From Zeaxanthinibacter enoshimensis (lineage in GTDB: Bacteria > Bacteroidota > Bacteroidia > Flavobacteriales > Flavobacteriaceae), in the NCBI RefSeq assembly GCF_004362865.1, contig NZ_SNYI01000002.1:310001-374000 (forward strand): DNA of 64,000 nucleotides. The letters are read 5' to 3'. The notes under the pieces are model-generated. The model was not told the DNA's origin, ran no database searches, and saw nothing but the letters and a program-made list of their open reading frames with translations. Within the stretch, counting starts at the first letter, position 1, and every line of letters begins with the position of its first letter. Positions 27,044-35,871 of this stretch are shown here, one piece after another. Position numbers and translations under genes: made by a program.

Positions 27044-28293
27044 TGTTAGCAGAGATCATCACCATAGGGGATGAGATCCTGATCGGCCAGATCGTCGATA
27101 CTAATTCCGCTTTTATTGCCAAAGAACTCAATAAGATCGGGATCACCATACACCAGATCACTTCTGTACCGGATGAAAGGGAGCATATACTGAAAGCCCT
27201 GCGTGACGCTGAGGCCAGGGTAGGATTCGTTATCCTTACCGGAGGGCTGGGCCCTACCAAGGATGATATTACCAAACTCACCCTGTGTGAATACCTGGAA
27301 GACGAGCTGGTGATGAACGAGGAGGTGCTGGAGCATATAGAGGAGCTCTTCCGGAAACATATCAGCAGTACTCCAATTTCGGATATGAACAGGGACCAGG
27401 CAAGGCTTCCGGCCACTGCGATTCCCCTGCATAACCCCTACGGGACTGCTCCGGGGATGTGGATGCAGCGACACGGGACGGTTATCGTTTCCCTGCCAGG
27501 TGTTCCCTATGAAATGAAACACCTGCTCAAAGAATCGGTAATCCCGAAAATGGTCTCGGAATACGAACGTCCCTATATTATTCACAAGACTATCATCACT
27601 TACGGCCTGGGGGAAAGTGCTATAGCCGAAAGGATCTCGGAGTTCGAGTCGGCCTTGCCCGATTTCATGAAGCTCGCTTATCTTCCCAACCTGGGTAAGG
27701 TCAGGTTACGGCTCTCCGCTAAAGGCACCCGCCTGGAACCCCTGCAGGAAGCTATTGCTGAGGCCACCAAGACTCTTCATACCCTGATAGGTGAACTGAT
27801 CTACGGTGAAGAGGACGATGAGAATATTGAAATAGGAGTAGGTCGTTTGCTGACCAAGAAAGGGGTAAGTCTTGCGACCGCCGAAAGTTTCACCGGGGGA
27901 CGTATTGCTGAAATGATCACTGCTATACCGGGGGCGTCAGTCTATTTTAAAGGTAGCGTGGTTTCCTATGCTACCGAAACAAAAATTAATGTGCTCGGGG
28001 TGCCAGAAGCTCTCATAGATACACATACGGTTGTGAGTAAAGAAGTGGCAGAAGCCATGGCCACACAGGTCAGGAAATTAATGAGATCGGATTTTGCCAT
28101 TGCCACCACTGGGAATGCCGGACCTACCAAAGGAGATTCTGATGCAGACATAGGAACGGTGTTTATCGCAATAGCGGGCCCGGACGGAGTTAAGGCTGAA
28201 AAATTCAGTATGGGAAACCACCGAACCAGGATCGTGACAAAATCGGCTCACAAGGCTTTTGAAATGCTGCAAAAAGAAATTTTAAAATTCTGA
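27043..28293 (+). CDS. cinA: CinA-family nicotinamide-nucleotide amidase
   Basis: A 416-residue protein with both usual domains. Residues 1-170 are the molybdopterin-binding (MoaB-like) fold: IITIGDEILIGQIVDTNS, VILTGGLGPTKDDIT and NPYGTAPGMW. Residues about 255-416 are the PncC amidase: LATAESFTGGRIAEMI, FKGSVVSYATETK and TTGNAGPTKGDSDADIGTVF. It recycles NMN by deamidation and hydrolyses ADP-ribose-type compounds. Last gene of the operon, followed by the strong rpmB promoter. Confidence 0.93.
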   Translation: MLAEIITIGDEILIGQIVDTNSAFIAKELNKIGITIHQITSVPDEREHILKALRDAEARVGFVILTGGLGPTKDDITKLTLCEYLEDELVMNEEVLEHIEELFRKHISSTPISDMNRDQARLPATAIPLHNPYGTAPGMWMQRHGTVIVSLPGVPYEMKHLLKESVIPKMVSEYERPYIIHKTIITYGLGESAIAERISEFESALPDFMKLAYLPNLGKVRLRLSAKGTRLEPLQEAIAEATKTLHTLIGELIYGEEDDENIEIGVGRLLTKKGVSLATAESFTGGRIAEMITAIPGASVYFKGSVVSYATETKINVLGVPEALIDTHTVVSKEVAEAMATQVRKLMRSDFAIATTGNAGPTKGDSDADIGTVFIAIAGPDGVKAEKFSMGNHRTRIVTKSAHKAFEMLQKEILKF

Positions 28294-28302
28294 CTAAGAA
28301 TT

Positions 28303-28333
28303 TTGTGCGTCCCGTAAAAATGCTATAAATTTG
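28303..28333 (+). promoter_or_regulatory. Promoter of the rpmB-rpmG-DUF4295 operon
   Basis: TTTTG (TTG at 28303-28305), 20 bases, perfect TAAATTTG at 28326-28333. Predicted start near 28339, leader about 28 bases. Confidence 0.65.
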
Positions 28334-28366
28334 CAGCCTGTTTTAAATCAAGTAAAAAGTAGCGCC

Positions 28367-28603
28367 ATGTCAAAAGTCTGTGAACTTACAGGAAAGAGAG
28401 CGATGTTTGGAAATAATGTATCTTTTTCCATCAACAAGACCAGGAGAAGATTTGATGTAAACCTTTCTAAGAAGCGTTTTTATATCCCAGAAGAGGATCG
28501 TTGGATCACGCTTAAGGTTTCCGCCAGGGCGCTCAAGGCAATCAACAAAAAAGGAATTTCTGCGGTCTTGAAAGAGGCCCGTCAGCAAGGGTTGATTAAG
28601 TAA
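28367..28603 (+). CDS. rpmB: 50S ribosomal protein L28
   Basis: A 78-residue L28 (MSKVCELTGKRAMFGNNVSF, then a basic central strand and RALKAINKKGISAVL). I use the ATG at 28367; an upstream in-frame TTG would add 12 non-conserved residues and lies in the promoter. Operon of L28, L33 and DUF4295, the standard order in flavobacteria. Confidence 0.96.
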   Translation: MSKVCELTGKRAMFGNNVSFSINKTRRRFDVNLSKKRFYIPEEDRWITLKVSARALKAINKKGISAVLKEARQQGLIK

Positions 28604-28624
28604 TTCGATAAAATTTAGCATCCA

Positions 28625-28807
28625 ATGGCAAAGAAAGGCAACAGAGTACAAGTGATATTAGAGTGTACCGAACACAAGAATTCGGGTATGCCAGGGACTT
28701 CCCGTTACATCACCACGAAGAATAAGAAGAATACTCCGGATCGAATGGAACTTAAAAAGTTCAACCCGATCCTGAAGAAAATGACAGTCCATAAAGAGAT
28801 AAAATAA
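28625..28807 (+). CDS. rpmG: 50S ribosomal protein L33
   Basis: A 60-residue L33 ([38 protein letters not shown]). It lacks the paired CxxC zinc motifs, so it is the zinc-free type; only one cysteine is present. Twenty-two bases after rpmB. Confidence 0.95.
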   Translation: MAKKGNRVQVILECTEHKNSGMPGTSRYITTKNKKNTPDRMELKKFNPILKKMTVHKEIK

Positions 28808-28813
28808 TAAGCC

Positions 28814-28966
28814 ATGGCAAAGAAGACAGTAGCATCCTTACAAACAAGCTCCAAAAGACTTACCAAAGCTATCAAGATGGTAAAGTCTCCTAAGACAGGG
28901 GCTTATACTTTTGTAGAATCTGTAATGGCACCTGAGGCGGTTAACGAATGGTTAGCTAGTAAATAA
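28814..28966 (+). CDS. DUF4295 family small protein
   Basis: A 50-residue basic protein, MAKKTVASLQTSSKRLTKAI at the start and EAVNEWLASK at the end, recognisable as the short DUF4295 protein that follows L28 and L33 in Bacteroidota; it may be a ribosome-associated factor. The ATG is six bases after the rpmG stop. A terminator follows 25 bases later. Confidence 0.85.
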   Translation: MAKKTVASLQTSSKRLTKAIKMVKSPKTGAYTFVESVMAPEAVNEWLASK

Positions 28967-28990
28967 CAGGTCGTCAAATATAAAATACAG

Positions 28991-29018
28991 AGCCGCTTTG
29001 AAAGAAGCGGCTTTTTTA
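28991..29018 (+). terminator. Terminator of the rpmB-rpmG-DUF4295 operon
   Basis: Stem AGCCGCTT / AAGCGGCT with a seven-base loop and TTTTTT tail. Confidence 0.88.
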
Positions 29019-29116
29019 TGCCCTGTTGTGGACCGGGACGAGCTTTAAATAAATCTTAGTGCGCTTTTGGCACATAACTAGTTTTCAATTCTCACCCGGC
29101 TTTCCCATTACTTTTA

Positions 29117-29124
29117 TATCTTTG
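29117..29124 (+). promoter_or_regulatory. -7 element of ftsY
   Basis: Perfect TATCTTTG, 23 bases before the ftsY ATG. Confidence 0.5.
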
Positions 29125-29146
29125 ATTTTACCTTATTTAGAAGCAT

Positions 29147-30109
29147 ATGAGCCTGTTTAAAAAGATATTTTCTTCGGAAAAGAAAGAAACCCTTGATAAG
29201 GGGTTAGAAAAGTCCAAGACCACTTTCTTTTCTAAACTCAGCAAAGCAGTTGCAGGAAAATCTAAAGTTGATGATGAAGTTCTTGATAACCTGGAGGAAG
29301 TGCTGGTCAGTTCTGATGTCGGGGTATCTACCACGCTTAAAATTATCGACAGGATTGAGGAAAGGGTCGCCCGGGATAAATATATGGGTACAGATGAACT
29401 CAATGCTATCCTCCGGGAGGAGATAGGAGCGCTTCTGTCAGAAACTCAAAGCGGGGAAGCAACAGATTTCAGTCTCGCTGCAGATAAAAAGCCTTACGTG
29501 ATCATGGTAGTCGGGGTCAACGGCGTTGGAAAAACAACAACCATCGGGAAACTGGCGCACCAATTCAAGAACCAGGGAATGAAAGTGGTACTGGGCGCTG
29601 CCGATACATTCCGGGCAGCTGCTATAGATCAGCTGCAGATCTGGGCAGATCGTGTATCAGTTCCCCTGATCAAGCAGAAAATGGGAAGTGACCCGGCTTC
29701 TGTTGCTTTTGACACGCTTAGTGCCGCGGTATCCCAGGGTGCGGATGTAGTGTTGATCGATACAGCCGGCCGACTTCACAATAAGGTGAACCTGATGAAC
29801 GAGCTTGGAAAGGTTAAAAGGGTAATGCAAAAAGTGGTCGGCGATGCGCCCCACGAAGTGCTGCTTGTACTGGATGGCTCTACAGGGCAGAATGCTTTTG
29901 AACAGGCAAAACAATTTACAAAAGCCACGGATGTTACTTCCCTTGCAGTGACCAAGCTGGACGGAACGGCTAAAGGAGGCGTGGTGATCGGTATCTCGGA
30001 TCAGTTCCGGATCCCGGTGAAGTATATTGGTGTGGGTGAAGGCATAGAAGACCTGCAGGTCTTTAATAAATACGAATTCGTCGATTCTTTCTTTAAACTG
30101 GAATCGTGA
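29147..30109 (+). CDS. ftsY: Signal recognition particle receptor FtsY
   Basis: A 320-residue SRP receptor with a short acidic N-terminal region. The N domain starts near residue 30 and the G domain shows GVNGVGKTTTIGKLA (P-loop), DTFRAAAIDQL, DTAGRLHNK and TKLDGTAKGG (G4, ending GVGEGIEDL). It docks ribosome-SRP complexes at the inner membrane by GTP-dependent pairing with Ffh. Its stop overlaps the start region of the DUF2911 gene, so the two form a pair. Confidence 0.96.
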   Translation: MSLFKKIFSSEKKETLDKGLEKSKTTFFSKLSKAVAGKSKVDDEVLDNLEEVLVSSDVGVSTTLKIIDRIEERVARDKYMGTDELNAILREEIGALLSETQSGEATDFSLAADKKPYVIMVVGVNGVGKTTTIGKLAHQFKNQGMKVVLGAADTFRAAAIDQLQIWADRVSVPLIKQKMGSDPASVAFDTLSAAVSQGADVVLIDTAGRLHNKVNLMNELGKVKRVMQKVVGDAPHEVLLVLDGSTGQNAFEQAKQFTKATDVTSLAVTKLDGTAKGGVVIGISDQFRIPVKYIGVGEGIEDLQVFNKYEFVDSFFKLES

Positions 30110-30117
30110 GAGCTGTA

Positions 30118-30957
30118 ATGCTCATAGCGTTCCTGTTATACTCTTCTATGGGGATATCACAGCTGGAACACCCCAAGGCGAGTCCGCTTGCCGTCAGTAA
30201 ACAGCATTTTGGTCTTTCAACGATAACAGTCACTTATTCCCGGCCTGCCGTAAATGGTCGAAAAATTTTTGGGAACCTGGTACCCTATGATCGTATCTGG
30301 AGGGTAGGGGCCAATGAATCGACTAAGTTCACCTGTGATTCGGAACTGGAAGTCCTGGGAAGTATTGTTCCTGCTGGTACCTACGCCTTATACGCATTCC
30401 CGGGCGAAAAAGTATGGGAGATCGTTTTTCATAAGAATATTACCCACTGGGGTGACGGGAGGGATGCCTATAATTCGGAAGAAGATCTCTTCCGTGTAAC
30501 GCTCCCGGTTGAAAAACTTCCTGAACTGCAGGAAAACTTCCTCATCACTTTTGATAAGATATCACACAATGACCTGCAAATGCTTCTTGAGTGGGAGTAT
30601 AGCAGGGTTAGGATTCCCATTGTTACTAACACTCATGACCGGATGCTCAGACAGATAGATTCGGCCATTTCCGGGAATCCCACTGCCCAGACCTATTATG
30701 AAGCTGCACGGTATTTACAGGAGCAGCAAACTGATTATGAGACCGCGTTACAGTACCTGGAGCGGGCGATTGTCCTCGGAGGAGATACCTATTATTTTCA
30801 CCGGGTTAAATCGTTAGTACAGGCAGCCCGTGGAGATTACGGTCCGGCAATAGCTTCTGCCCAACGCTCCATGAAACTGGCAGCGGCAGAGGGAAAGGAT
30901 GAGTTTGTGCGGATGAACCGGGCGAATATTGAAGCCTGGAAAAAGTTGCAGGACTGA
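30118..30957 (+). CDS. DUF2911 exported protein with C-terminal TPR-like repeats
   Basis: About 279 residues with a signal peptide (MLIAFLLYSSMGISQ). Residues about 20-165 are the DUF2911 domain: STITVTYSRPAVNGRKIFG, WRVGANESTKFT, VPAGTYALYAFPGE and VWEIVFHKNITHWG. Residues about 180-280 hold two or three tetratricopeptide-like helical pairs (AQTYYEAARYLQEQQTDYET, ALQYLERAIVLGGDTYYFH). Function unknown, probably periplasmic. A GTG at 30106, overlapping the ftsY stop, would add four residues; I prefer the ATG at 30118. Confidence 0.82.
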   Translation: MLIAFLLYSSMGISQLEHPKASPLAVSKQHFGLSTITVTYSRPAVNGRKIFGNLVPYDRIWRVGANESTKFTCDSELEVLGSIVPAGTYALYAFPGEKVWEIVFHKNITHWGDGRDAYNSEEDLFRVTLPVEKLPELQENFLITFDKISHNDLQMLLEWEYSRVRIPIVTNTHDRMLRQIDSAISGNPTAQTYYEAARYLQEQQTDYETALQYLERAIVLGGDTYYFHRVKSLVQAARGDYGPAIASAQRSMKLAAAEGKDEFVRMNRANIEAWKKLQD

Positions 30958-31062
30958 ACTGAATGTCCTGGAATTGCGGGGTCTTCCTAAACCGCACTTA
31001 ACCAGCGAATTAACGGCTTAAGCATTTCTTCTTAAAAACAAGGCGTTTCCAATTCCAAGTTG

Positions 31063-31070
31063 TATTTTTG
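31063..31070 (+). promoter_or_regulatory. -7 element of rimO
   Basis: Perfect TATTTTTG, 18 bases before the chosen rimO ATG; it excludes the upstream in-frame start at 31068. Confidence 0.55.
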
Positions 31071-31088
31071 CACCCCATTTACAAAGTT

Positions 31089-32411
31089 ATGCGCACTAAG
31101 ACTCTCAAAAAGAATAAGATCAATATTGTCACCCTCGGCTGTTCCAAGAACGTTTACGATTCCGAGGTATTAATGGGGCAATTGCGAGCCAATAAAAAGG
31201 ATGTTGCCCACGAGCAGGAGGGAAATATCGTGGTGGTTAATACCTGTGGGTTCATTGATAATGCCAAAGAGGAGAGTGTCAACACCATCCTGGAGTATGT
31301 ACGAAAGAAGGAAGAGGGATTGGTAGACAAGGTTTTTGTTACCGGATGCCTCAGCGAGCGGTATAAGCCCGACCTTCAAAAAGAAATACCTGATGTGGAT
31401 GAGTATTTCGGTACCCGTGATCTTCCTCACCTGTTAAAAGCCCTTGGAGCTGATTACAAACACGAGTTGATCGGGGAGCGATTGCTGACCACACCCAAGA
31501 ATTACGCATACCTGAAAATTGCAGAAGGTTGTGACCGGCCCTGCTCTTTCTGTGCCATACCGCTGATGCGCGGTAAACACCGCAGTACCCCGATAGAAGA
31601 CCTGGTCACCGAGGCTACATCTCTGGCTGCACAGGGGGTTAAGGAGCTGATCCTTATCGCCCAGGACCTGACCTATTATGGATTAGACCTGTACAAAAAG
31701 AGGGCGTTGGCAGAGCTGCTCAGAGCCCTTGTTAAGGTTGAGGGGATAGAATGGATCAGGCTGCATTATGCCTTCCCTACAGGCTTCCCTATGGACGTCC
31801 TGGAGGTGATGAAGAACGAGCCTAAGATCTGTAAATACCTGGATATCCCCCTACAGCATATATCTGACCCAATCCTTAAAAGTATGCGAAGAGGAACCAC
31901 TCAGGAAAAGACAACCAGGCTGTTGCGCGAGATGCGTGAAGCCATGCCCGAGATGGCGATTCGGACCACCCTGATAGTCGGATACCCCGGGGAGACCCAG
32001 GAAGATTTTAATACCCTGAAACAGTGGGTGAAAGATATGCGGTTTGAACGACTGGGTTGTTTTACTTACAGCCATGAAGAAAATACGCATGCCTACCAGC
32101 TGCAGGATGACGTTCCTGATGAGGTGAAGCAGGAGCGGGCTAACGAGATCATGGAAATACAGTCCCAGATCTCATGGGAGCTTAATCAGCAAACCGTTGG
32201 GGAGACTTTCCGGTGTATCATAGATCGCAAAGAAGGAAATTACTTTGTAGGGAGAACACAGTTTGATTCACCCGACGTGGATAACGAGGTCCTGGTAGAC
32301 GCAACCCAACACTACCTGAAGATCGGGGAATTTGTAGATATTACCATCGATGAAGCCGCTGATTTTGATCTTTACGGAAGTCCCGTCACCATCCCTGAAG
32401 CTACTGCTTAA
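31089..32411 (+). CDS. rimO: Ribosomal protein S12 methylthiotransferase RimO
   Basis: A 440-residue radical SAM methylthiotransferase. The N-terminal domain binds a second Fe-S cluster through three cysteines (TLGCSKN, VNTCGFID, VTGCLSE). The radical SAM core is CDRPCSFCAIP, and residues about 375-440 form the TRAM domain (GNYFVGRTQFDSPDVDNEV). It methylthiolates Asp of ribosomal protein S12. Start chosen at 31089 (MRTKTLKK), since the -7 element overlaps any earlier start. Monocistronic. Confidence 0.95.
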   Translation: MRTKTLKKNKINIVTLGCSKNVYDSEVLMGQLRANKKDVAHEQEGNIVVVNTCGFIDNAKEESVNTILEYVRKKEEGLVDKVFVTGCLSERYKPDLQKEIPDVDEYFGTRDLPHLLKALGADYKHELIGERLLTTPKNYAYLKIAEGCDRPCSFCAIPLMRGKHRSTPIEDLVTEATSLAAQGVKELILIAQDLTYYGLDLYKKRALAELLRALVKVEGIEWIRLHYAFPTGFPMDVLEVMKNEPKICKYLDIPLQHISDPILKSMRRGTTQEKTTRLLREMREAMPEMAIRTTLIVGYPGETQEDFNTLKQWVKDMRFERLGCFTYSHEENTHAYQLQDDVPDEVKQERANEIMEIQSQISWELNQQTVGETFRCIIDRKEGNYFVGRTQFDSPDVDNEVLVDATQHYLKIGEFVDITIDEAADFDLYGSPVTIPEATA

Positions 32412-32486
32412 ACTAAAGTTTGATCCGGCGTAGTCCAGAGAGCAATGAGCCTCGTGCTATTTGGGATCAAATGTATTAAATGGTCT

Positions 32487-33002
32487 CTATATATTCACGA
32501 AAACATGCCCTGCCAGGGGATCGTTAGTGAGATCAAAAGACGTTTCGTTCAGCAGTATGCCATGTTCCAGGTAAGCTTTAAGATTGGCCAGCCAGAAGGT
32601 CCAGCCGTTACTGCACCCGTTGTAGATATTCATTTTGCTGCTTTCATCTGTCGGGATATCGTATTGCTCCAGGGTCAGTAATACCACCCCTTTCTTTTCA
32701 GCCAGACGCAGGGAGATCTTGCTGTTCGAAAAAGTGAGTTCCAGGTTATCCTTACCATTAGCTCCCAGGATACTTCCCTTTTCCTCGCCCTCCCAGTTGT
32801 GCCATTGCCACCGGTATACGTCTCCTTCTTCAACAAGTTCTGAAGCATCTCTTTTATGCCCCTCTTTGCTCGTGTACTGTGCTGATCGCAGGAACCAGGA
32901 TGTAATTCCAGCTTCGGTGGCCCAGCAGTAATATATACGCTCCAAAGGGGCGTTGAGATAGATCTTTTTCACAAATCTGTCAAATGATAGTCCGCTTTCC
33001 AT
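32487..33002 (-). CDS. SRPBCC (START-like, AHSA1) domain protein
   Basis: A 171-residue single-domain protein of the START/Bet v1 fold: VKKIYLNAPLERIYYCWATE opens the family pattern, WFLRSA and a C-terminal long helix (NGWTFWLANLKAYLEHGI) close it. Such proteins bind hydrophobic ligands or act as Hsp90 co-chaperones; this one is uncharacterised. I take the ATG at 33002; a GTG at 33008 also exists. It follows the serine hydrolase gene with a two-base gap. Confidence 0.82.
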   Translation of the reverse strand: MESGLSFDRFVKKIYLNAPLERIYYCWATEAGITSWFLRSAQYTSKEGHKRDASELVEEGDVYRWQWHNWEGEEKGSILGANGKDNLELTFSNSKISLRLAEKKGVVLLTLEQYDIPTDESSKMNIYNGCSNGWTFWLANLKAYLEHGILLNETSFDLTNDPLAGHVFVNI

Positions 33003-33004
33003 GA

Positions 33005-34153
33005 TCACTTCTTTTGCTGTTGCTGTTCAAATTGGTAAACGCCCCGACCCAGGGCTGCCAGGAAGGGTATTCCTGTTTCTTCGTATTCGTATTCATCATC
33101 GTTATAGATCCCGTTTTCATTCACATGGAGGGTGGCGCTCAGCAGGAACTCGATCTTATTCTCCTTATCCCTGATGTACGCCACATCGGTCAGGGTCCCG
33201 TAGGCATATCCCACCTTGTTATAGATCTCGATATTGCCGGGAACAGGCTTCTTGCTGTCACCGTAGATAAAGAATTTCCCGTAAGAATCATGAAACTCAC
33301 CGGGGTCATAGCCCGCTTCCCGGGGGAGGGTTTTCATGGACTGCAGTAAGAAATGCCTTTGTTCCTTTGTGATGGAAAACTGCTGGTCCTTGGGAAACTG
33401 GTCCGGGAAGACGAGACGTTTTAAAATTTCGTGTTGTGTCCTGAGCGGGTAGTAGTTCTTCAGGGCAAAACTGAAAGGGGAGTGGTAGAGAGAATCACCT
33501 TTGACGTACCCAACACCTTTCTCAATGCCTTTAAGGTTTAAAGCCAGGGCCGGCTTGTTGTTGATTGCCCGGCTGGGTGTCAGGGTACTGTCGTTGAGGT
33601 ACAGGATCAAAGGTCTGGTGGTAAGGCGCTCTGACGGATCACCCAGTCGGTGTGAGATCCGTACAGGTCCTGCCTCTTTAGCCAATAACCTGCGATTGAT
33701 ATCATCCTGTCCCAGGAATTCTAGCAGGCGGTTACTGGCTGCATTATCACTCAGGGCGAAAATGGCGGTGATGTCATTGGCGAAGGTTGTCTCCAGGGTA
33801 TCTCCTTCAATGTAAAACCGGGTGTTTCGGTCAAGGGAATCTATCTCGTTAAGTTTCTCCAGTGCAAGAACTGCTATGGGTAGTTTTACCGTACTGGCAG
33901 GGTAAAAATAATCGTCTGCTGCTTCCCTGAAATAGTGATCTTCAAAGACGACCTGTTCATCGGACCGCTTAATGCGGGTATAGATTACCTGAACCTCGAA
34001 TTTTTCAGGTTCTTTCATCACCCTGGTGATATCCGGGTCTTCAGACGAAAGAATATGGAACAGGGGGTCCGGGACAGGTTTTACTTCCGGTTTACACCCC
34101 TGCAGCCCCGTTAAGATCAGTACCAGGAAAACTGTTACTCTAATGATTCCCAT
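33005..34153 (-). CDS. Serine hydrolase lipoprotein, class A beta-lactamase fold
   Basis: A 382-residue protein with a lipobox (LTGLQGCKPE). The penicillin-recognising fold is indicated by the SxxK motif in YPASTVKLPIAVLA, an SDN-like motif in ALSDNAASNRLLEFLG, and a KxG motif in EIYNKVGYAYGTLTDVAYI. It is larger than a classic beta-lactamase, and most such Bacteroidota proteins are annotated only as serine hydrolases. Located at the envelope by its lipid anchor. A start codon directly follows the stop of the 79-residue gene (TAAATG). Confidence 0.85.
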   Translation of the reverse strand: MGIIRVTVFLVLILTGLQGCKPEVKPVPDPLFHILSSEDPDITRVMKEPEKFEVQVIYTRIKRSDEQVVFEDHYFREAADDYFYPASTVKLPIAVLALEKLNEIDSLDRNTRFYIEGDTLETTFANDITAIFALSDNAASNRLLEFLGQDDINRRLLAKEAGPVRISHRLGDPSERLTTRPLILYLNDSTLTPSRAINNKPALALNLKGIEKGVGYVKGDSLYHSPFSFALKNYYPLRTQHEILKRLVFPDQFPKDQQFSITKEQRHFLLQSMKTLPREAGYDPGEFHDSYGKFFIYGDSKKPVPGNIEIYNKVGYAYGTLTDVAYIRDKENKIEFLLSATLHVNENGIYNDDEYEYEETGIPFLAALGRGVYQFEQQQQKK

Positions 34154-34393
34154 TTATGGTTCGTATAATTCACCCCTGTGGGGCTTTAAGGCGTCACGGA
34201 CAACGGGCATCTTAGCTGAAGGAACTACCATGAAAGCTATGCTGTGTTCGGGACTGAGCTGTTTATGCCCGGCAATCTGGGACGACAGTCCTTCATTGAC
34301 CATGTATTCCTTTAGGTGTTCATGATGATGCCGTGCAATGGGGAACGCATCCGGTCCCCGGAAATCCCAGATCAGTTTAATTTGTTGTTCCAT
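34154..34393 (-). CDS. Small conserved protein of unknown function
   Basis: A 79-residue soluble protein (MEQQIKLIWDFRGPDAFPIA, RHHHEHLKEYMVNEG, ending LKPHRGELYEP) with a histidine cluster at residues 21-25. No named domain recognised. Its position, between an SRPBCC gene and the serine hydrolase on the same strand with no gap to the latter (TAAATG), supports translation. Confidence 0.7.
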   Translation of the reverse strand: MEQQIKLIWDFRGPDAFPIARHHHEHLKEYMVNEGLSSQIAGHKQLSPEHSIAFMVVPSAKMPVVRDALKPHRGELYEP

Positions 34394-34407
34394 AGGGTGG
34401 GGGTTTA

Positions 34408-34863
34408 TTAACTTTCCTGCACTGACCGACCTTCCTCTGCGAATGCTTTAAAGTCTTTCATATACTGCAAAGATTGTTTTTTAAATGCACCCGGCATCAG
34501 GAATGCCATCATCTTCATAAAAAAACCGGAGAATTCGAATTTAGTTGCTGAAATCCAGCGGGTCTGGTTTTCTCCTGTCTCTTCGAAGAAATTCTTTTGC
34601 AGGTTATGTACTCCTTTGGTGTCATAAGTGGCATGAAATGCCTCCGGAAAATCCCTGGTCAGTATTGTTTCAATGAGGACCAGTTCTCTTTTCCCCATTT
34701 TATAATGCATTTCCATTTTACTCCCTTCCATGCCCGGCTCCCCGGAAAGAACTTTATAAGAAACCAGGCCTTTCTGCCAATGCTTCATATTTTCTGCGTT
34801 GTCCAGTTTTCGGATCACTTCTTCTCGCGGGAGATCTATTACGATTTCGGTGGTATATTTCAT
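34408..34863 (-). CDS. SRPBCC (polyketide cyclase-like) family protein
   Basis: A 151-residue protein with the START-like fold: EIVIDLPREEVIRKLDNAEN at the start, YKVLSGEPGMEGSKMEMHYK in the middle and a long C-terminal helix (PGAFKKQSLQYMKDFKAFAE). Probably binds a small lipid-like ligand. It is the first gene of the minus-strand run 34863-32487, which holds two SRPBCC proteins. Confidence 0.82.
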   Translation of the reverse strand: MKYTTEIVIDLPREEVIRKLDNAENMKHWQKGLVSYKVLSGEPGMEGSKMEMHYKMGKRELVLIETILTRDFPEAFHATYDTKGVHNLQKNFFEETGENQTRWISATKFEFSGFFMKMMAFLMPGAFKKQSLQYMKDFKAFAEEGRSVQES

Positions 34864-34977
34864 GCCGTTGATTGAATCTTATCTAAAATAAGAAAATAGC
34901 GGTTACCCGTCTCTAAAAAAGTGTTAATCAGTATTTGGATTACTTGCCTACCTGCTGCTAATTCTTATTTTTGCCCA

Positions 34978-35871
34978 ATGCTTTTCATAAAGAAATTAGT
35001 AGGTCGATCCTTTTCCTTCACGGGCCTCTTGATATTTTCACTGGTCCTGGTTTCTTGTGAGGGCCTCTGGCGGGAAGATCCGGAAAAAGAACCGCTTGCC
35101 AGGGTGGGTGATAATTACCTGTATTACGATGACCTTCAGACCCTGCTCAGCGATGATATGAGTCCGGCGGACAGTGCTTCCTATGTTTCTAATTACATCA
35201 GGGACTGGGCGACCAAACAGTTACTCCTATCCAAGGCGCGGATCAACCTTACCGAGGAGGAGCTGGAGAAATTTGACCTGCTGGTCTCCAATTACCGCAC
35301 AGATCTTTATACCCGGGCATACAAAGAAGTCCTGGTAGATCAAAAAGGAGATACCACTGTGACCCAGGAACAACTGGAGCGTTTCTATGAAAATGAGAAA
35401 GATAATTTCCGGTTAAAGGAAAAGCTGGTGAAACTACGTTACGCTGAATTACCACGTCAATTTCTGAACCTGGATGAAGTTACAGCGAGGATACAACGAT
35501 TTAACGAGCAGGACCATCGTTTCCTGGATTCGGTAGGCGTGCAGTTCAAGAAGCTTAATTTTAACGATTCCCTCTGGGTTCCTGTTTCCAGGGTGATCCA
35601 GGAAATCCCCCCGATTAATGCTGAAAACGAGTCCAGGTACTTAAATAAATCACAATTTTTTCAGCTGGAGGATTCTACAGGGGTATATTTGGGCAAGGTT
35701 CTTGATATCCTTCCCCTGAACGAGATAGCCCCGCTCTCATATATTAAACCTACGATCAGGCACGTACTCCTGAACCGGAGAAAACTGGATTACCTGCGGC
35801 GCCTTGAAACAGAAATAATTGATGAAGCGACAAAAGAAAAAGAATTTGAAGTTTATGAACGCAAGAAATAG
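34978..35871 (+). CDS. Periplasmic peptidyl-prolyl isomerase-like (SurA N-domain-like) lipoprotein
   Basis: About 297 residues with a lipobox (SLVLVSCEGLW). The N-terminal helical region resembles SurA/PpiD N-domains (ARVGDNYLYYDDLQTLLSDD, then YIRDWATKQLLLSKARINLT), with a helical continuation; I do not see a parvulin catalytic domain, so it may be a chaperone only. It overlaps the start of the SurA-like gene by 17 bases. Start chosen at 34978 (MLFIKKL); a longer frame from 34921 has no signal character. Confidence 0.78.
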   Translation: MLFIKKLVGRSFSFTGLLIFSLVLVSCEGLWREDPEKEPLARVGDNYLYYDDLQTLLSDDMSPADSASYVSNYIRDWATKQLLLSKARINLTEEELEKFDLLVSNYRTDLYTRAYKEVLVDQKGDTTVTQEQLERFYENEKDNFRLKEKLVKLRYAELPRQFLNLDEVTARIQRFNEQDHRFLDSVGVQFKKLNFNDSLWVPVSRVIQEIPPINAENESRYLNKSQFFQLEDSTGVYLGKVLDILPLNEIAPLSYIKPTIRHVLLNRRKLDYLRRLETEIIDEATKEKEFEVYERKK

